A stretch of 64,000 nt of DNA, taken from assembly GCA_002389905.1 (NCBI GenBank), contig DGRE01000022.1:1-64000 (forward strand), given 5' to 3'. Source of the stretch: Hungatella sp. UBA4396 (lineage in GTDB: Bacteria > Bacillota > Clostridia > Lachnospirales > Lachnospiraceae). Positions 17,026 through 25,128 of the stretch are shown one piece after another. Both the position numbers and the translations under genes were made by a program. The notes beneath the pieces are model-generated. The model worked only from the letters and a program-made list of their open reading frames with translations, had not been told where the DNA came from and did no database searches. Each line of letters starts with the position of its first letter. The stretch's first letter is position 1.

Positions 17026-17481
17026 ATGACGGGAAGAGAAGATAAAAAAGAAAATGACCTTTTTTTCACCTGCAGTCTGATCGACTACATTGCCAGAAAG
17101 ACAAAAAACAAGAGGTCTGCCGTGGTAAACACTCTCGGCAAAGCCTCTGTTTCAAAAATTTATGATCTGGCAGATATATACCATAGCGACAATATAGACC
17201 GGGTCAGTGATGATTTTATCCGAGAGGCTGGAATCACTGCCGGAACATTTGATAATGTGGCTTCCTGCAAATATGCCGTTCCCAGTTATTGGGACATGGG
17301 AAAAATATACAAGCGATTAATACTCGGTATCGTCAAAGAACAGGGGCTGGATGTTGTGGATGCTCTATTTGCTGCATACAATTCCTTTGTCAGTGACATG
17401 GTTGATGATTACAACAGCAGCTTTTATTATGAAGCGCCTCAGAACATCCTGAATGCTTATCTGGATGGGAAAATAGAATAA
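17026..17481 (+). CDS. DUF3791-like protein, probable partner of the DUF3990 gene
   Basis: A 151-residue protein. The first 70 residues (FFTCSLIDYIARK, then KIYDLADIYHSDN and a terminal amphipathic stretch) follow the pattern of DUF3791, short helical proteins commonly encoded beside DUF3990. A C-terminal extension of about 75 residues (SYWDMGKIYKRLI, DDYNSSFYYE) is longer than the bare domain. GAGGAGG stands 9 bases before the ATG. It is cotranscribed with the preceding gene, so an antitoxin or modulator role is inferred from position. No DNA-binding motif is obvious. Confidence 0.55.
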   Translation: MTGREDKKENDLFFTCSLIDYIARKTKNKRSAVVNTLGKASVSKIYDLADIYHSDNIDRVSDDFIREAGITAGTFDNVASCKYAVPSYWDMGKIYKRLILGIVKEQGLDVVDALFAAYNSFVSDMVDDYNSSFYYEAPQNILNAYLDGKIE

Positions 17482-17493
17482 ATATAGAGGAGT

Positions 17494-18087
17494 CTACAAT
17501 CCCAGTTCCTGATCCACAAAGATAATTTCACATTTCATGCCCAAAGGAACGCGCTCAATAACAGAAATAATACGGCAGATCCTGTTAGGGCTATTACAAT
17601 CGTAGCATTTATCCCCCTTGGCCGCACAAGGGGTTTTGGCGTTCAGCCTTTTGGCATTTTGCGGAGCAGCTACATTTTTACAGCGGTAATAGGCATCGCT
17701 GATATTAGATGTAATTTTATTTTTTCCTACAATATAATAACAGGTTTCAGGACCAAAGGAGGTCATGGCAACCCGGTTGCCTGTTCCGTCAATGTTGACA
17801 ATCTCCCCTGATTCCGTCACCGCATTGGCACTGGTTATGTAAATATTGGCACAATTGGCCAGGCGCCGTACCGCCATGCCTGGAACCTTGTTGTGCCATA
17901 CTACCGCATTCTTTTGCTGCAACGCTTCAAACAGCCCCATTTCCTTCAGGGTCACGCTTCCTCCAAATCCAATGGTTTGATGCTCCAAGGTGTTTGTAAG
18001 GTAATTGCAGGCTTCTTCTTTTGTAGAAAAAAGCTGTGTTGAAAATCCATGTTTTTCAAAATTCTGTCTTATCAGTGAATATTCCAT
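17494..18087 (-). CDS. LUD domain protein (LutC/YkgG-like)
   Basis: A protein of about 197 residues of the LUD (DUF162) family, related to LutC of lactate utilisation. TIGFGGSVTLKEMGL, NIYITSANAVTESGEIVNIDGTGNRV and TSFGPETCYYIVGKNKI are the conserved blocks. A cysteine-rich stretch near the C-terminus (CAAKGDKCYDCNSPNRIC) may hold metal. No lutA or lutB lies nearby, so it is one of the stand-alone clostridial forms, annotated in many genomes only as lactate utilisation protein. The start chosen is the second of two adjacent ATGs, 5 bases after GAGGGG; a longer start at 18108 has no ribosome site. Confidence 0.75.
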   Translation of the reverse strand: MEYSLIRQNFEKHGFSTQLFSTKEEACNYLTNTLEHQTIGFGGSVTLKEMGLFEALQQKNAVVWHNKVPGMAVRRLANCANIYITSANAVTESGEIVNIDGTGNRVAMTSFGPETCYYIVGKNKITSNISDAYYRCKNVAAPQNAKRLNAKTPCAAKGDKCYDCNSPNRICRIISVIERVPLGMKCEIIFVDQELGL

Positions 18088-18249
18088 CATTTCCCCTCTA
18101 TTCCGCATTGTTTTAAAGGAAATTATACTTCATAATTCAAGTTTATTCAACACCTGCCTCCGAAATCTATAAACGGTTTCCTGTTTTTTCTTTTGTCAAA
18201 ATCAGAAAGAAGAACCTATGCAGAAAAAGTTATTTTTAATTCTATAATC

Positions 18250-18303
18250 TTGACATACCTTGATGATCTATGTATAGTATATATTATACTTAGATTATCA
18301 AGG
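18250..18303 (+). promoter_or_regulatory. PadR-gene promoter with a 19-bp inverted-repeat operator
   Basis: -35 TTGACA (18250-18255), 17 bases, -10 TATAGT (18273-18278). A long inverted repeat pairs 18258-18276 with 18285-18303 (19 bp, two mismatches, 8-base centre) and covers the spacer, the -10 and the start site. This layout is expected for autorepression by the PadR protein encoded next. Confidence 0.75.
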
Positions 18304-18340
18304 CATCCAAATAAAAATTATGAAGTAAGGAGGAAATCCT

Positions 18341-18673
18341 ATGGACAAACGCTACATGGCTCTCGGTACTTCCATGCTGGTACTGAAGCTTCTGAAACAG
18401 CAAAGCATGTACGGATACCAGATCATTCGTGAATTGGAACAGCAAAGCCATCATGTATTTCAGCTTCAAGAAGGCACCCTCTATCCCATCTTACATTCTC
18501 TGGAACAACAAGGGGCTGTCACTAGCCACAAACAAATTGCAGACAACGGCCGTGTCCGCAAATATTATGCAATTACCTCTCATGGACAAAAACTTCTGAA
18601 AGAAAAAACAGAAGAATGGAATACTTATCAGACTGCTATTAATCAGGTGATGGGAGGTGCTGTTCTTGAATAA
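18341..18673 (+). CDS. PadR family transcriptional regulator
   Basis: A 110-residue winged-helix repressor. The PadR signature is intact: LGTSMLVLKLLKQQSMYGYQII, then LQEGTLYPILHSLEQQG (recognition helix) and RKYYAITSHGQKLL (wing). AAGGAGG precedes the ATG. The stop overlaps the start of the next gene, a membrane protein with a permease-prefix domain, a common PadR arrangement in Firmicutes. It probably represses its own operon through the inverted repeat over the promoter, and is released by a membrane-active compound or another small molecule. Confidence 0.92.
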   Translation: MDKRYMALGTSMLVLKLLKQQSMYGYQIIRELEQQSHHVFQLQEGTLYPILHSLEQQGAVTSHKQIADNGRVRKYYAITSHGQKLLKEKTEEWNTYQTAINQVMGGAVLE

Positions 18674-20159
18674 AAACACATTTGACAATGCTGTTTCCAG
18701 CTTCCTCGATGAAGTAACTGACCAGATTTCCTACAAACCGCTCCGCCCTTCTATTCGCCAGGAGCTGGAATCTCATTTACAGGATCGTATGGAAGAATAT
18801 CAGTCCCAGGGGTTTTCTTCGGAAGATGCTGTCCGCCAGGCTATTTCCCGCATGGGGGATCCGGTCCTTATTGGAACAGAACTGAATGAAGTCCACAGAA
18901 TCCAGAAAGCCCCCTGGCTCTCCTTTATTACTGCCCTTCTGCTTCTGACAGGCTTTGGTCTGTCTGCTTTTATGCAGTGGACACCGGAACAGGCAGCCAA
19001 TGGATTTCTTTACTATATTCCCGGAGGAATCCTGCTTATAATAACAGTATTCAAGGGATATCCGCTTTTAATCCGATACAGAAAAATTGTGGCAGTCTCC
19101 ATTTGCCTTTTATATCTGGCTCTGGCAGTAATCACAACAAGCCATGTCATTATATTCTGGTATCCACCCCTTACTTATTTTGCCACACTGCTGCTTATCC
19201 CTGTCATTACCATACTGCTGTATTGTTCCCGGAAGAGCAAAAAGAAATTTATGGCAGCTGCCGTTGGAAGCGCAGGATCATGGTTGCTTTTCATGTATTC
19301 ATCCCGCATATTCCTCATTGATACTGCAATCATCATTTTTCTCCTGAGTGCATCAGGAAGCCTGTTCTTCATGATTCACCGCAGGATCCTTCCTGGTAAA
19401 AAGAAATACCTTTATTCCGGTGCGCTGTCCCTTCTGGTCCTTCTCGGAAGTCCACTCTTTCTGACAGCTTCCGGCCGTGAAAACATCAAGGCTTTCCTGG
19501 TTCCCCAGTCTACCGTTTACAGTACCTGGAGCGATACATACAACGGAATCCTGGTTCAGGAATTGCTCTCAAAGACCCCTCTGACCCACGGTCTGGAGCT
19601 CTCCGGATCAGAGATGATGGACTACGGTACCGGAGCCTGGTATTTTGCTTCCCGCGATCCGAAACAGATTGGCATAGATGTTACCCAACAGGATTTTCAG
19701 GAAAAGGTGGACGCCCTTCGGGACCAGGGATACCACCCTCGGTATATCCATTACCAGGGAGACCAGGTGACTCTTTGGGATATCCTGCCCCAGCATTACC
19801 ACAATAATTATTTGATTGCTGTATGTATTTTTCTCTTTGGATGGCTTCCAGGGCTAGCTCTGTTAGGTGTTATTGGTCTGTTTTTTATGTTCCTTTTTTC
19901 ATGTATCACACGGATACATGGGCATTTGGCATCAGCCCTTGCTTTTTCCTGCGGCCAGTGCCTGCTTTGGCAGGGAATCTTTTACCTGCTTGGAAACTTT
20001 GGATATCAGTATGCCTATTTTCCCAATATGCCCCTGGTTTCGGAAGGCAGGTTAAGCAGTCTTTGCAACATGCTACTTCTTGGGTTGATTTTTTCCGCAT
20101 ACCGCTATGACTGTGTTACAGAAGAGCCTTTGAATTATGGGCCTGTGACATCTGATTGA
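18666..20159 (+). CDS. Membrane protein with N-terminal permease-prefix domain
   Basis: A 497-residue protein. Residues 1-75 form a soluble helical domain (RQELESHLQDRMEEYQSQG, AVRQAISRMGDP), the permease-prefix domain typically encoded after PadR regulators. About eight to ten hydrophobic segments follow, with an extracytoplasmic region of about 110 residues (around 270-380). I do not recognise an enzyme or transporter family in the rest. The start is TTG at 18666 with GGGAGG at 18652-18657 (8-base spacing); GTG at 18657 lies on the ribosome site itself. It overlaps padR by 8 bases, so it is cotranscribed and translationally coupled, and it is probably the target of PadR control. Confidence 0.72.
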   Translation: MNKNTFDNAVSSFLDEVTDQISYKPLRPSIRQELESHLQDRMEEYQSQGFSSEDAVRQAISRMGDPVLIGTELNEVHRIQKAPWLSFITALLLLTGFGLSAFMQWTPEQAANGFLYYIPGGILLIITVFKGYPLLIRYRKIVAVSICLLYLALAVITTSHVIIFWYPPLTYFATLLLIPVITILLYCSRKSKKKFMAAAVGSAGSWLLFMYSSRIFLIDTAIIIFLLSASGSLFFMIHRRILPGKKKYLYSGALSLLVLLGSPLFLTASGRENIKAFLVPQSTVYSTWSDTYNGILVQELLSKTPLTHGLELSGSEMMDYGTGAWYFASRDPKQIGIDVTQQDFQEKVDALRDQGYHPRYIHYQGDQVTLWDILPQHYHNNYLIAVCIFLFGWLPGLALLGVIGLFFMFLFSCITRIHGHLASALAFSCGQCLLWQGIFYLLGNFGYQYAYFPNMPLVSEGRLSSLCNMLLLGLIFSAYRYDCVTEEPLNYGPVTSD

Positions 20160-20221
20160 ACTGTTTTTATTCTGTTTACCCAGGCTTTCAGACATTCTTC
20201 AAGAATTCTTATGGAGCGAAA

Positions 20222-20258
20222 ATGGACCGCCAATGACGAAAACGTCATGGCGGTCCAT
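20222..20258. terminator. Hairpin between convergent genes
   Basis: ATGGACCGCC and ATGACG (20222-20238) pair with CGTCAT and GGCGGTCCAT (20243-20258), leaving one bulged base and an AAAA loop. No strong T-run is present, so this may also be an unrelated imperfect repeat. Confidence 0.6.
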
Positions 20259-20293
20259 GGATTTAAAACAGAACATAGGTCAGAGCTGAATAT

Positions 20294-20830
20294 CTAAACA
20301 ACAATCAAATCATCTTCATGCATCATATACTCTATGAGCACATAGATCCCGGCCCAAAAAACAGCTTCATACTTTTCCGCACATTCAAAGTAAGCAGGTT
20401 TCAATGAAAAAAGCGAAGTGATGCTCCCCAACTGGATATCGTTGCACGTGATTATGAAACTGTGGTTTCTTTTTCGCTGGATAATCCAAAGACCACCAGG
20501 CGTTTCCACATCCAATTTTTCAACCTGAGGAAGTTTTAACATAAAAGGTAGCTGTTTTTCAGATTCCAGTTTCTTTGTAAAAGAAAGGGTTGCGGTTACT
20601 ATTGGAACAGCATCTTGATAGATGATATACTTCTTAGAATCAGCATAATTCCCACTCTGGCTATCTTTAGAAACGTTTACAATACCTGTGGTAAAAATAA
20701 CATTGCCTTGGGCATCACTAATCTTCTTAGCTCCGCCTATGAACGCCTGATTGCTGATTTTTGCCGCTGTTCCGCCGTTCTCATTTACCAGACTCCAGGA
20801 AAAACACCTCTTTCGTATCCGCAGTTTCAT
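20294..20830 (-). CDS. LURP-one-related / tubby C-terminal-like domain protein
   Basis: A 178-residue protein made of beta strands in the LOR pattern: an opening KLRIRKRCFSWS, then VNENGGTAAKISNQAFIGGAKKISDAQGNV and a hydrophobic C-terminal helix (YEAVFWAGIYVLIEYMM). Such small proteins fold as a beta barrel around a central helix. Their bacterial role is not known; phospholipid binding or scramblase-like functions have been proposed for the superfamily. The start is the ATG at 20830 behind GGGAGG; an upstream ATG at 20857 lacks a site. It lies between a PadR operon and the sulfate transporter, with no obvious link to either. Confidence 0.5.
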   Translation of the reverse strand: MKLRIRKRCFSWSLVNENGGTAAKISNQAFIGGAKKISDAQGNVIFTTGIVNVSKDSQSGNYADSKKYIIYQDAVPIVTATLSFTKKLESEKQLPFMLKLPQVEKLDVETPGGLWIIQRKRNHSFIITCNDIQLGSITSLFSLKPAYFECAEKYEAVFWAGIYVLIEYMMHEDDLIVV

Positions 20831-20896
20831 AAAGCTTTCCTCCCTTATGCCTTTCAAACCTTATTGTAAGACCTATCTGGAGCATTCCCTGTGCCG

Positions 20897-22006
20897 CTAT
20901 TTCACCTCGTAAATACTATCAAACAACCCGCCATCTACAAAATGCTTTGCCATGGTTTCACTCCAACCGCCAAAATGGCTGATATCCGTCAGATCAACAT
21001 TTGTGATAATCCATTTTCCATCAGCAGGAAGTTCTGTAATTGTGTTGCTGTCTGCTGCATATTTATAGCTGTTCAAAATATCCTGATTGGACGGACGGTA
21101 GTAATTTTCTGCCTCAAGCTTCTGTGCTTCTTCGGAATACAGGTAGCTTAAATACTCTGCTGCAACCTCTCTTGTTCCCCGCTTATCTACAACCTCATCT
21201 ACAACTGCAACTGTCGGCTGGCAAAGAATGGATACAGATGGAACAACAATTTCATAGGAGCCCGGATCTTCCTTCAGAGACAGAAACGCCTCATTTTCCC
21301 ATGCAAGAAGTACATCTCCCTGTCCGTTTTCCGTAAAGGTTGTTGTTGATCCTCTTGCGCCGGAATCAAGTACCAGTACATTGCCATACAGCTTCTTGAT
21401 ATTTTCAACAATTTGATCCTCAGACAATCCCTGATTTTCAAAATAATACCATGCTGCAAGATAGTTCCATCTTGCTCCGCCTGAAGTTTTCGGGTTTGGA
21501 GTAATGACTCCGACTCCCTCCTCCAACAGATCATCCCAATCCTGAATGTTCTTTGGATTTCCTTTTCTGACCAGAAAAACAATTGTCGATGTATAAGGCG
21601 AACTATCCAACTCAAACTCGCCGGTATAACCGGTTTCAATTAATCCTGCATCCGCAATAGCATCTATGTCGCCTTCAAGGGCTAAGGTGACCACATCTGC
21701 TGCAAGTCCGTTGGCAACCTCAAGGGCCTGCTTACCGGAACCGCCATGAGACTGAACAATATCTACTTCCTGCCCTGTCTTATCTTTCCAGTAAGATGCA
21801 AACAACTCATTATAAGAGACATACAGTTCTCTGGTAGGGTCATAAGATACATTGGTAATCTCAACTGCCTCCGGTTTATTCTCCTTCGCTGTACTGCTTC
21901 CTGCTGCAGCTGTTGTGTCCCCTGAGGTATTTTTCGATCCTCCGCAGCCTGCAAGGCTGAAACTCAATGCTCCAATTAATAAAGCTGACACCAAACTTTT
22001 TTTCAT
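20897..22006 (-). CDS. sbp: Sulfate-binding lipoprotein of the sulfate ABC transporter
   Basis: A 369-residue periplasmic-type binding protein anchored as a lipoprotein: the signal peptide ends in LAGC and is followed by a Ser/Thr/Ala-rich linker. The sulfate-binding segments are visible: YDPTRELY, QSHGGSGKQA and NPKTSGGARWNYLAAW. It captures sulfate (or thiosulfate) outside the membrane and hands it to CysTW. The start is the ATG at 22006 with AAGGAGAA; an upstream in-frame ATG at 22030 is not preceded by a site. It is the last gene of the operon after cysT, cysW and cysA. Confidence 0.93.
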   Translation of the reverse strand: MKKSLVSALLIGALSFSLAGCGGSKNTSGDTTAAAGSSTAKENKPEAVEITNVSYDPTRELYVSYNELFASYWKDKTGQEVDIVQSHGGSGKQALEVANGLAADVVTLALEGDIDAIADAGLIETGYTGEFELDSSPYTSTIVFLVRKGNPKNIQDWDDLLEEGVGVITPNPKTSGGARWNYLAAWYYFENQGLSEDQIVENIKKLYGNVLVLDSGARGSTTTFTENGQGDVLLAWENEAFLSLKEDPGSYEIVVPSVSILCQPTVAVVDEVVDKRGTREVAAEYLSYLYSEEAQKLEAENYYRPSNQDILNSYKYAADSNTITELPADGKWIITNVDLTDISHFGGWSETMAKHFVDGGLFDSIYEVK

Positions 22007-22040
22007 AAATTTCTCCTTCTTTCTGCGCATTGCGCTGATA

Positions 22041-23123
22041 TTAAATAACTACTGATTCCTCTGCCTCAATGTTGGCATTCCAGACAGGCCGGACAAGACC
22101 GGCATCTTCATATGTAAATGCACGGAAGACACAGACATTCACTTTTTCTCCTTTCTCCACCGGAACCGCTTCGATCTGCCGCGTTCCCTTCAGTACATTA
22201 CCATTGACTCTCACTGTCAGTTCGATTTCTTTTCCTCTGAATAATATCCTTTCAATGATACCCCCTTCCACGGAAGAACTGTACTTCACAGGTTCTGAAA
22301 GTTTCGTGACTGCCACATTTTCCGGACGAAGGATTGCATGAGTGGAGTCTGCCAGTTGTTTAAATCCCCTCAGTTGATTGATCTGCCCAATTTTCGTTGG
22401 CTGCCCCATAAACTCAGCGGCAAAAGCTGTTTTTGGATTCCGGTAGATTTCCTGGGGAGAACCGATCTGCTCCACCCTTCCCATATTTGTTATGATGATT
22501 TCATCTGCCACCTCAATAGCCTCTTCCTGATCATGGGTAACGAAAATGCTGGTTATCCCCACTTTATCGATCATCTCACGAAGCCAGCTCCGCAACTCCT
22601 GTCTTACCTTCGCATCAATGGCTGCAAAAGGTTCATCAAGGAGCAAAACAGCCGGATTTGGAGCAAGGGCCCTTGCAAATGCAACCCTTTGGCGCTGTCC
22701 GCCTGATAATTGATTGGGATATCTTTTTTCTAACCCCTTTAAACCAACCAATTCTATCAATTCTTCTACCCGGGCCTTGATTTTTTCCTTTTCCCATTTA
22801 TTCACCTTAAGTCCGAAGGCAATGTTGTCATACACGGTCTTATAGCGAAACAGGGCATAATTTTGGAACACAAATCCAACTCCCCGCTTACTTGCCTCCA
22901 CATCGTTGACCAGTTTTCCTCCAATGTAAATGTCTCCGGAATCCGCAGTTTCAAGACCTGCGATCATCCGCAGGATGGTGGTTTTTCCGCTTCCGCTTGG
23001 GCCTAAAAGTGCTACTAATCTGCCTTTTTTTATGTCAAAACTAACATCATCGGAAGCTTTGTATTCTCCGAAAAACTTGTTAATATTTCTTAGTTTTATA
23101 TAATTTTCATTCTGGTTTTCCAT
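22041..23123 (-). CDS. cysA: Sulfate ABC transporter ATP-binding protein
   Basis: A 360-residue ATPase. Walker A is GPSGSGKTT near residue 41, the signature is LSGGQRQR, Walker B is LLLDEPFAAID, and the H-loop lies in VTHDQEEA. The C-terminal regulatory domain carries the ILRPENVAV block typical of CysA/MalK-type subunits. It energises sulfate import through CysT and CysW. The start is ATG 23123 with GGAAAGGGAAG 8 bases upstream; a TTG two codons earlier is possible. It overlaps cysW by 17 bases, showing coupling. Confidence 0.93.
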   Translation of the reverse strand: MENQNENYIKLRNINKFFGEYKASDDVSFDIKKGRLVALLGPSGSGKTTILRMIAGLETADSGDIYIGGKLVNDVEASKRGVGFVFQNYALFRYKTVYDNIAFGLKVNKWEKEKIKARVEELIELVGLKGLEKRYPNQLSGGQRQRVAFARALAPNPAVLLLDEPFAAIDAKVRQELRSWLREMIDKVGITSIFVTHDQEEAIEVADEIIITNMGRVEQIGSPQEIYRNPKTAFAAEFMGQPTKIGQINQLRGFKQLADSTHAILRPENVAVTKLSEPVKYSSSVEGGIIERILFRGKEIELTVRVNGNVLKGTRQIEAVPVEKGEKVNVCVFRAFTYEDAGLVRPVWNANIEAEESVVI

Positions 23124-23943
23124 TTTCAATACTTCCCTTTCCTTTATCTTCCAATATACTGCGCAAAATCAAAATAACAACGGCCATAAACACGAGAATG
23201 GCTGATACCGCAAATGCCCCTGTAAAATCATAGCCTTGATAAAGCAGTTCGATATATAGGGGCATGGTGTTTGTTTTACCTCTAAGGTGTCCGGATAAAA
23301 CAGATACAGCTCCAAACTCTCCCATGGCTCTTGCTGCGCAAAGAACAATTCCGTACAGTAACGCCCATTTAATATGAGGCAGTGTAATTCCAAAGAAAAT
23401 GGTAAATCCATTTGCCCCCATCAAAGCTGCCGCTTCTTCTTCATCCGTACCGATTGAATTCAGGACCGGAATAATTTCTCTGGAAACAAAGGGAAATGTG
23501 ACAAAAATAGTTGCCAGTACAATTCCCGGAACGGCAAATATAATTGAAATATCGGCCTTCTGCAGAATTGGATATAACATGCTCTGCCGCCCAAATGTCA
23601 GGACATAGATTAAGCCTGCAATAATCGGAGATACCGTAAGGGGAAGGTCAATTAATGTGGAAAGTACCTTTTTCCCATGAAACTGGAACCGTGTAATACA
23701 CCATGATGCAAACAGTCCGAATATTACATTAATACCCAGAGTGATCAGCGTTACTCTGACAGTCAATCCAATTGCTTTAAGAGCATATTTATCTTTTACC
23801 GTGTTGCTGAATGCCGGTATTCCTGCACTAAATGCCGTTGTCATCACATAAATCAGCGGCAGGATCAACATTGTCACAAGAAATACGGCACTGATTCCAA
23901 TAAAGAACCATTTAACTGGTCCACTGTTTTTTCTAATTTCCAT
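23107..23943 (-). CDS. cysW: Sulfate ABC transporter permease CysW
   Basis: A 278-residue inner-membrane permease with about six hydrophobic segments. The EAA loop that docks on CysA is EEEAAALMGANGFTIFFGITLPHIKW, and FGAVSVLSGHLRGKTNTMPLYIELLYQGYD is the CysW-specific block. It forms the channel with CysT. AAGGAG lies 7 bases before the ATG, and 17 bases separate it from the cysT stop. Confidence 0.93.
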   Translation of the reverse strand: MEIRKNSGPVKWFFIGISAVFLVTMLILPLIYVMTTAFSAGIPAFSNTVKDKYALKAIGLTVRVTLITLGINVIFGLFASWCITRFQFHGKKVLSTLIDLPLTVSPIIAGLIYVLTFGRQSMLYPILQKADISIIFAVPGIVLATIFVTFPFVSREIIPVLNSIGTDEEEAAALMGANGFTIFFGITLPHIKWALLYGIVLCAARAMGEFGAVSVLSGHLRGKTNTMPLYIELLYQGYDFTGAFAVSAILVFMAVVILILRSILEDKGKGSIENGKPE

Positions 23944-23960
23944 GATTGCTTCTCCTTACC

Positions 23961-24809
23961 TTATGAAATACCACTGATAATTTTTGATGTTCTGCTTTGC
24001 AATATTGCATTCACAAACAGAATGACAAAGGCTACAAGCAACATGACAAGGGCGATTGATGTGGCACTGGCATAATCATATTCCTGTAATTCCGACATGA
24101 TCATAAGCGGTGCGATTTCAGTCTTATAGGGCTGATTTCCTGCAATGAATACAACGCTGCCATATTCCCCTAAACCTCTTGCAAAAGATAAGGTAAAGCC
24201 GCCAATCAGCGCAGGGAGAATTTCCGGAAAAATCACCTGCATCATGGTCTGCCTTGGATTGGCCCCTAAAATGTTAGCAGCCTCCTCATACTGTATATCA
24301 ATCTTCTCCAAAACCGGCTGCACCGCTCTCACAACAAATGGAATACCAATAAACACCAGCGCTACGGTTATCCCAATTCTTGTATATGCGATTTTAATGC
24401 CAAATCGATCAAAAAAGCTTCCAATCCATCCGTTAGCCGTCGTTAAGTGGGTAAGGGAAATACCTGCTACTGCTGTCGGCAGGGCAAATGGAAGTTCGAT
24501 AATTCCATTCATGATCTTTTTGCCCGGAAACTCATAGCGTACCAGAACCCACGCCATGATCATCCCCATAACCGCATCAATCACTGCTGCAATAAAAGCT
24601 GTCTTAAAACTCACATAATAGCTGGACAAAACCCTTGGTCTTGTAATTACTTGAAGAAACTCCTTAAAAGATAAATTTGCAGAAAAAACTACCAGAGAGC
24701 AAAGCGGAATCAATACGATAAATCCCAGCATAGTAACTGTAATTCCAAGTGATATTCCAAACCCCGGTATTACCCTTTTCTTCTTTCTTTTCTTTGTTGC
24801 ATTTTTCAT
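23961..24809 (-). CDS. cysT: Sulfate ABC transporter permease CysT (CysU)
   Basis: A 282-residue permease whose basic N-terminus (NATKKRKKKR) precedes about six membrane segments. The CysA-docking EAA loop (YEEAANILGANPRQTMMQVIFPE) and LSFARGLGEYGSVVFIAGNQPYKTE are characteristic of CysT. It partners with CysW in sulfate import. Its ATG overlaps the stop of a 43-codon ORF (ATGA), and no independent strong site precedes it, so its translation is probably coupled to that small ORF. Confidence 0.93.
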   Translation of the reverse strand: MKNATKKRKKKRVIPGFGISLGITVTMLGFIVLIPLCSLVVFSANLSFKEFLQVITRPRVLSSYYVSFKTAFIAAVIDAVMGMIMAWVLVRYEFPGKKIMNGIIELPFALPTAVAGISLTHLTTANGWIGSFFDRFGIKIAYTRIGITVALVFIGIPFVVRAVQPVLEKIDIQYEEAANILGANPRQTMMQVIFPEILPALIGGFTLSFARGLGEYGSVVFIAGNQPYKTEIAPLMIMSELQEYDYASATSIALVMLLVAFVILFVNAILQSRTSKIISGIS

Positions 24810-24937
24810 TTCACAGGCTCCTCAATGTTATACTTTTTTTCCACACTAAATACCATAATCCCTCTTTTATGCCCTTTTACTGAGCAGAGCTCCGTTTGCA
24901 AATCCTTTAAAGCCACAAAGCTTATGATATTTTTCAT
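24806..24937 (-). CDS. Small 43-residue ORF leading the sulfate transporter operon
   Basis: An ORF beginning MKNIISFVALKDLQ and ending NIEEPVK, with GGAGG 8 bases before its ATG and a stop that overlaps the cysT start (ATGA). It begins about 30 bases after the predicted transcript start of the operon. It has one Cys codon and no membrane segment. I do not recognise a family. It could be a leader peptide that couples or tunes cysT translation, or a small accessory protein of the transporter. Confidence 0.6.
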   Translation of the reverse strand: MKNIISFVALKDLQTELCSVKGHKRGIMVFSVEKKYNIEEPVK

Positions 24938-24973
24938 AATCCTTACCTCCAAGTAATTGTTTTGATATTTGGC

Positions 24974-25009
24974 ATTGTAATACCCATTTACATATTTGTA
25001 AAGTATGTT
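24974..25009 (-). promoter_or_regulatory. Sulfate transporter promoter with sulfur-operon operator
   Basis: On the minus strand, -35 TTTACA (24997-25002), 17 bases, -10 TACAAT (24974-24979). The inverted repeat TACATA-N9-TATGTT spans 24989-25009 over the -35. It lies in the divergent gap shared with the LysR gene. Confidence 0.72.
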
Positions 25010-25128
25010 ATTGTGTTTTTTAACGGTATATGGTAGAATTCATTTATATATCTCAAGTGATATATATTTTTTTCTTTATATATCATACATACCCCATGTG
25101 TTTATATGCATTTCCTCAGGAGGTTTCT

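Noticed and set aside
18193..18432. 79-codon plus-strand ORF over the padR promoter
   Set aside because: It runs through a consensus promoter and operator and overlaps the padR start in another frame, with no ribosome site.
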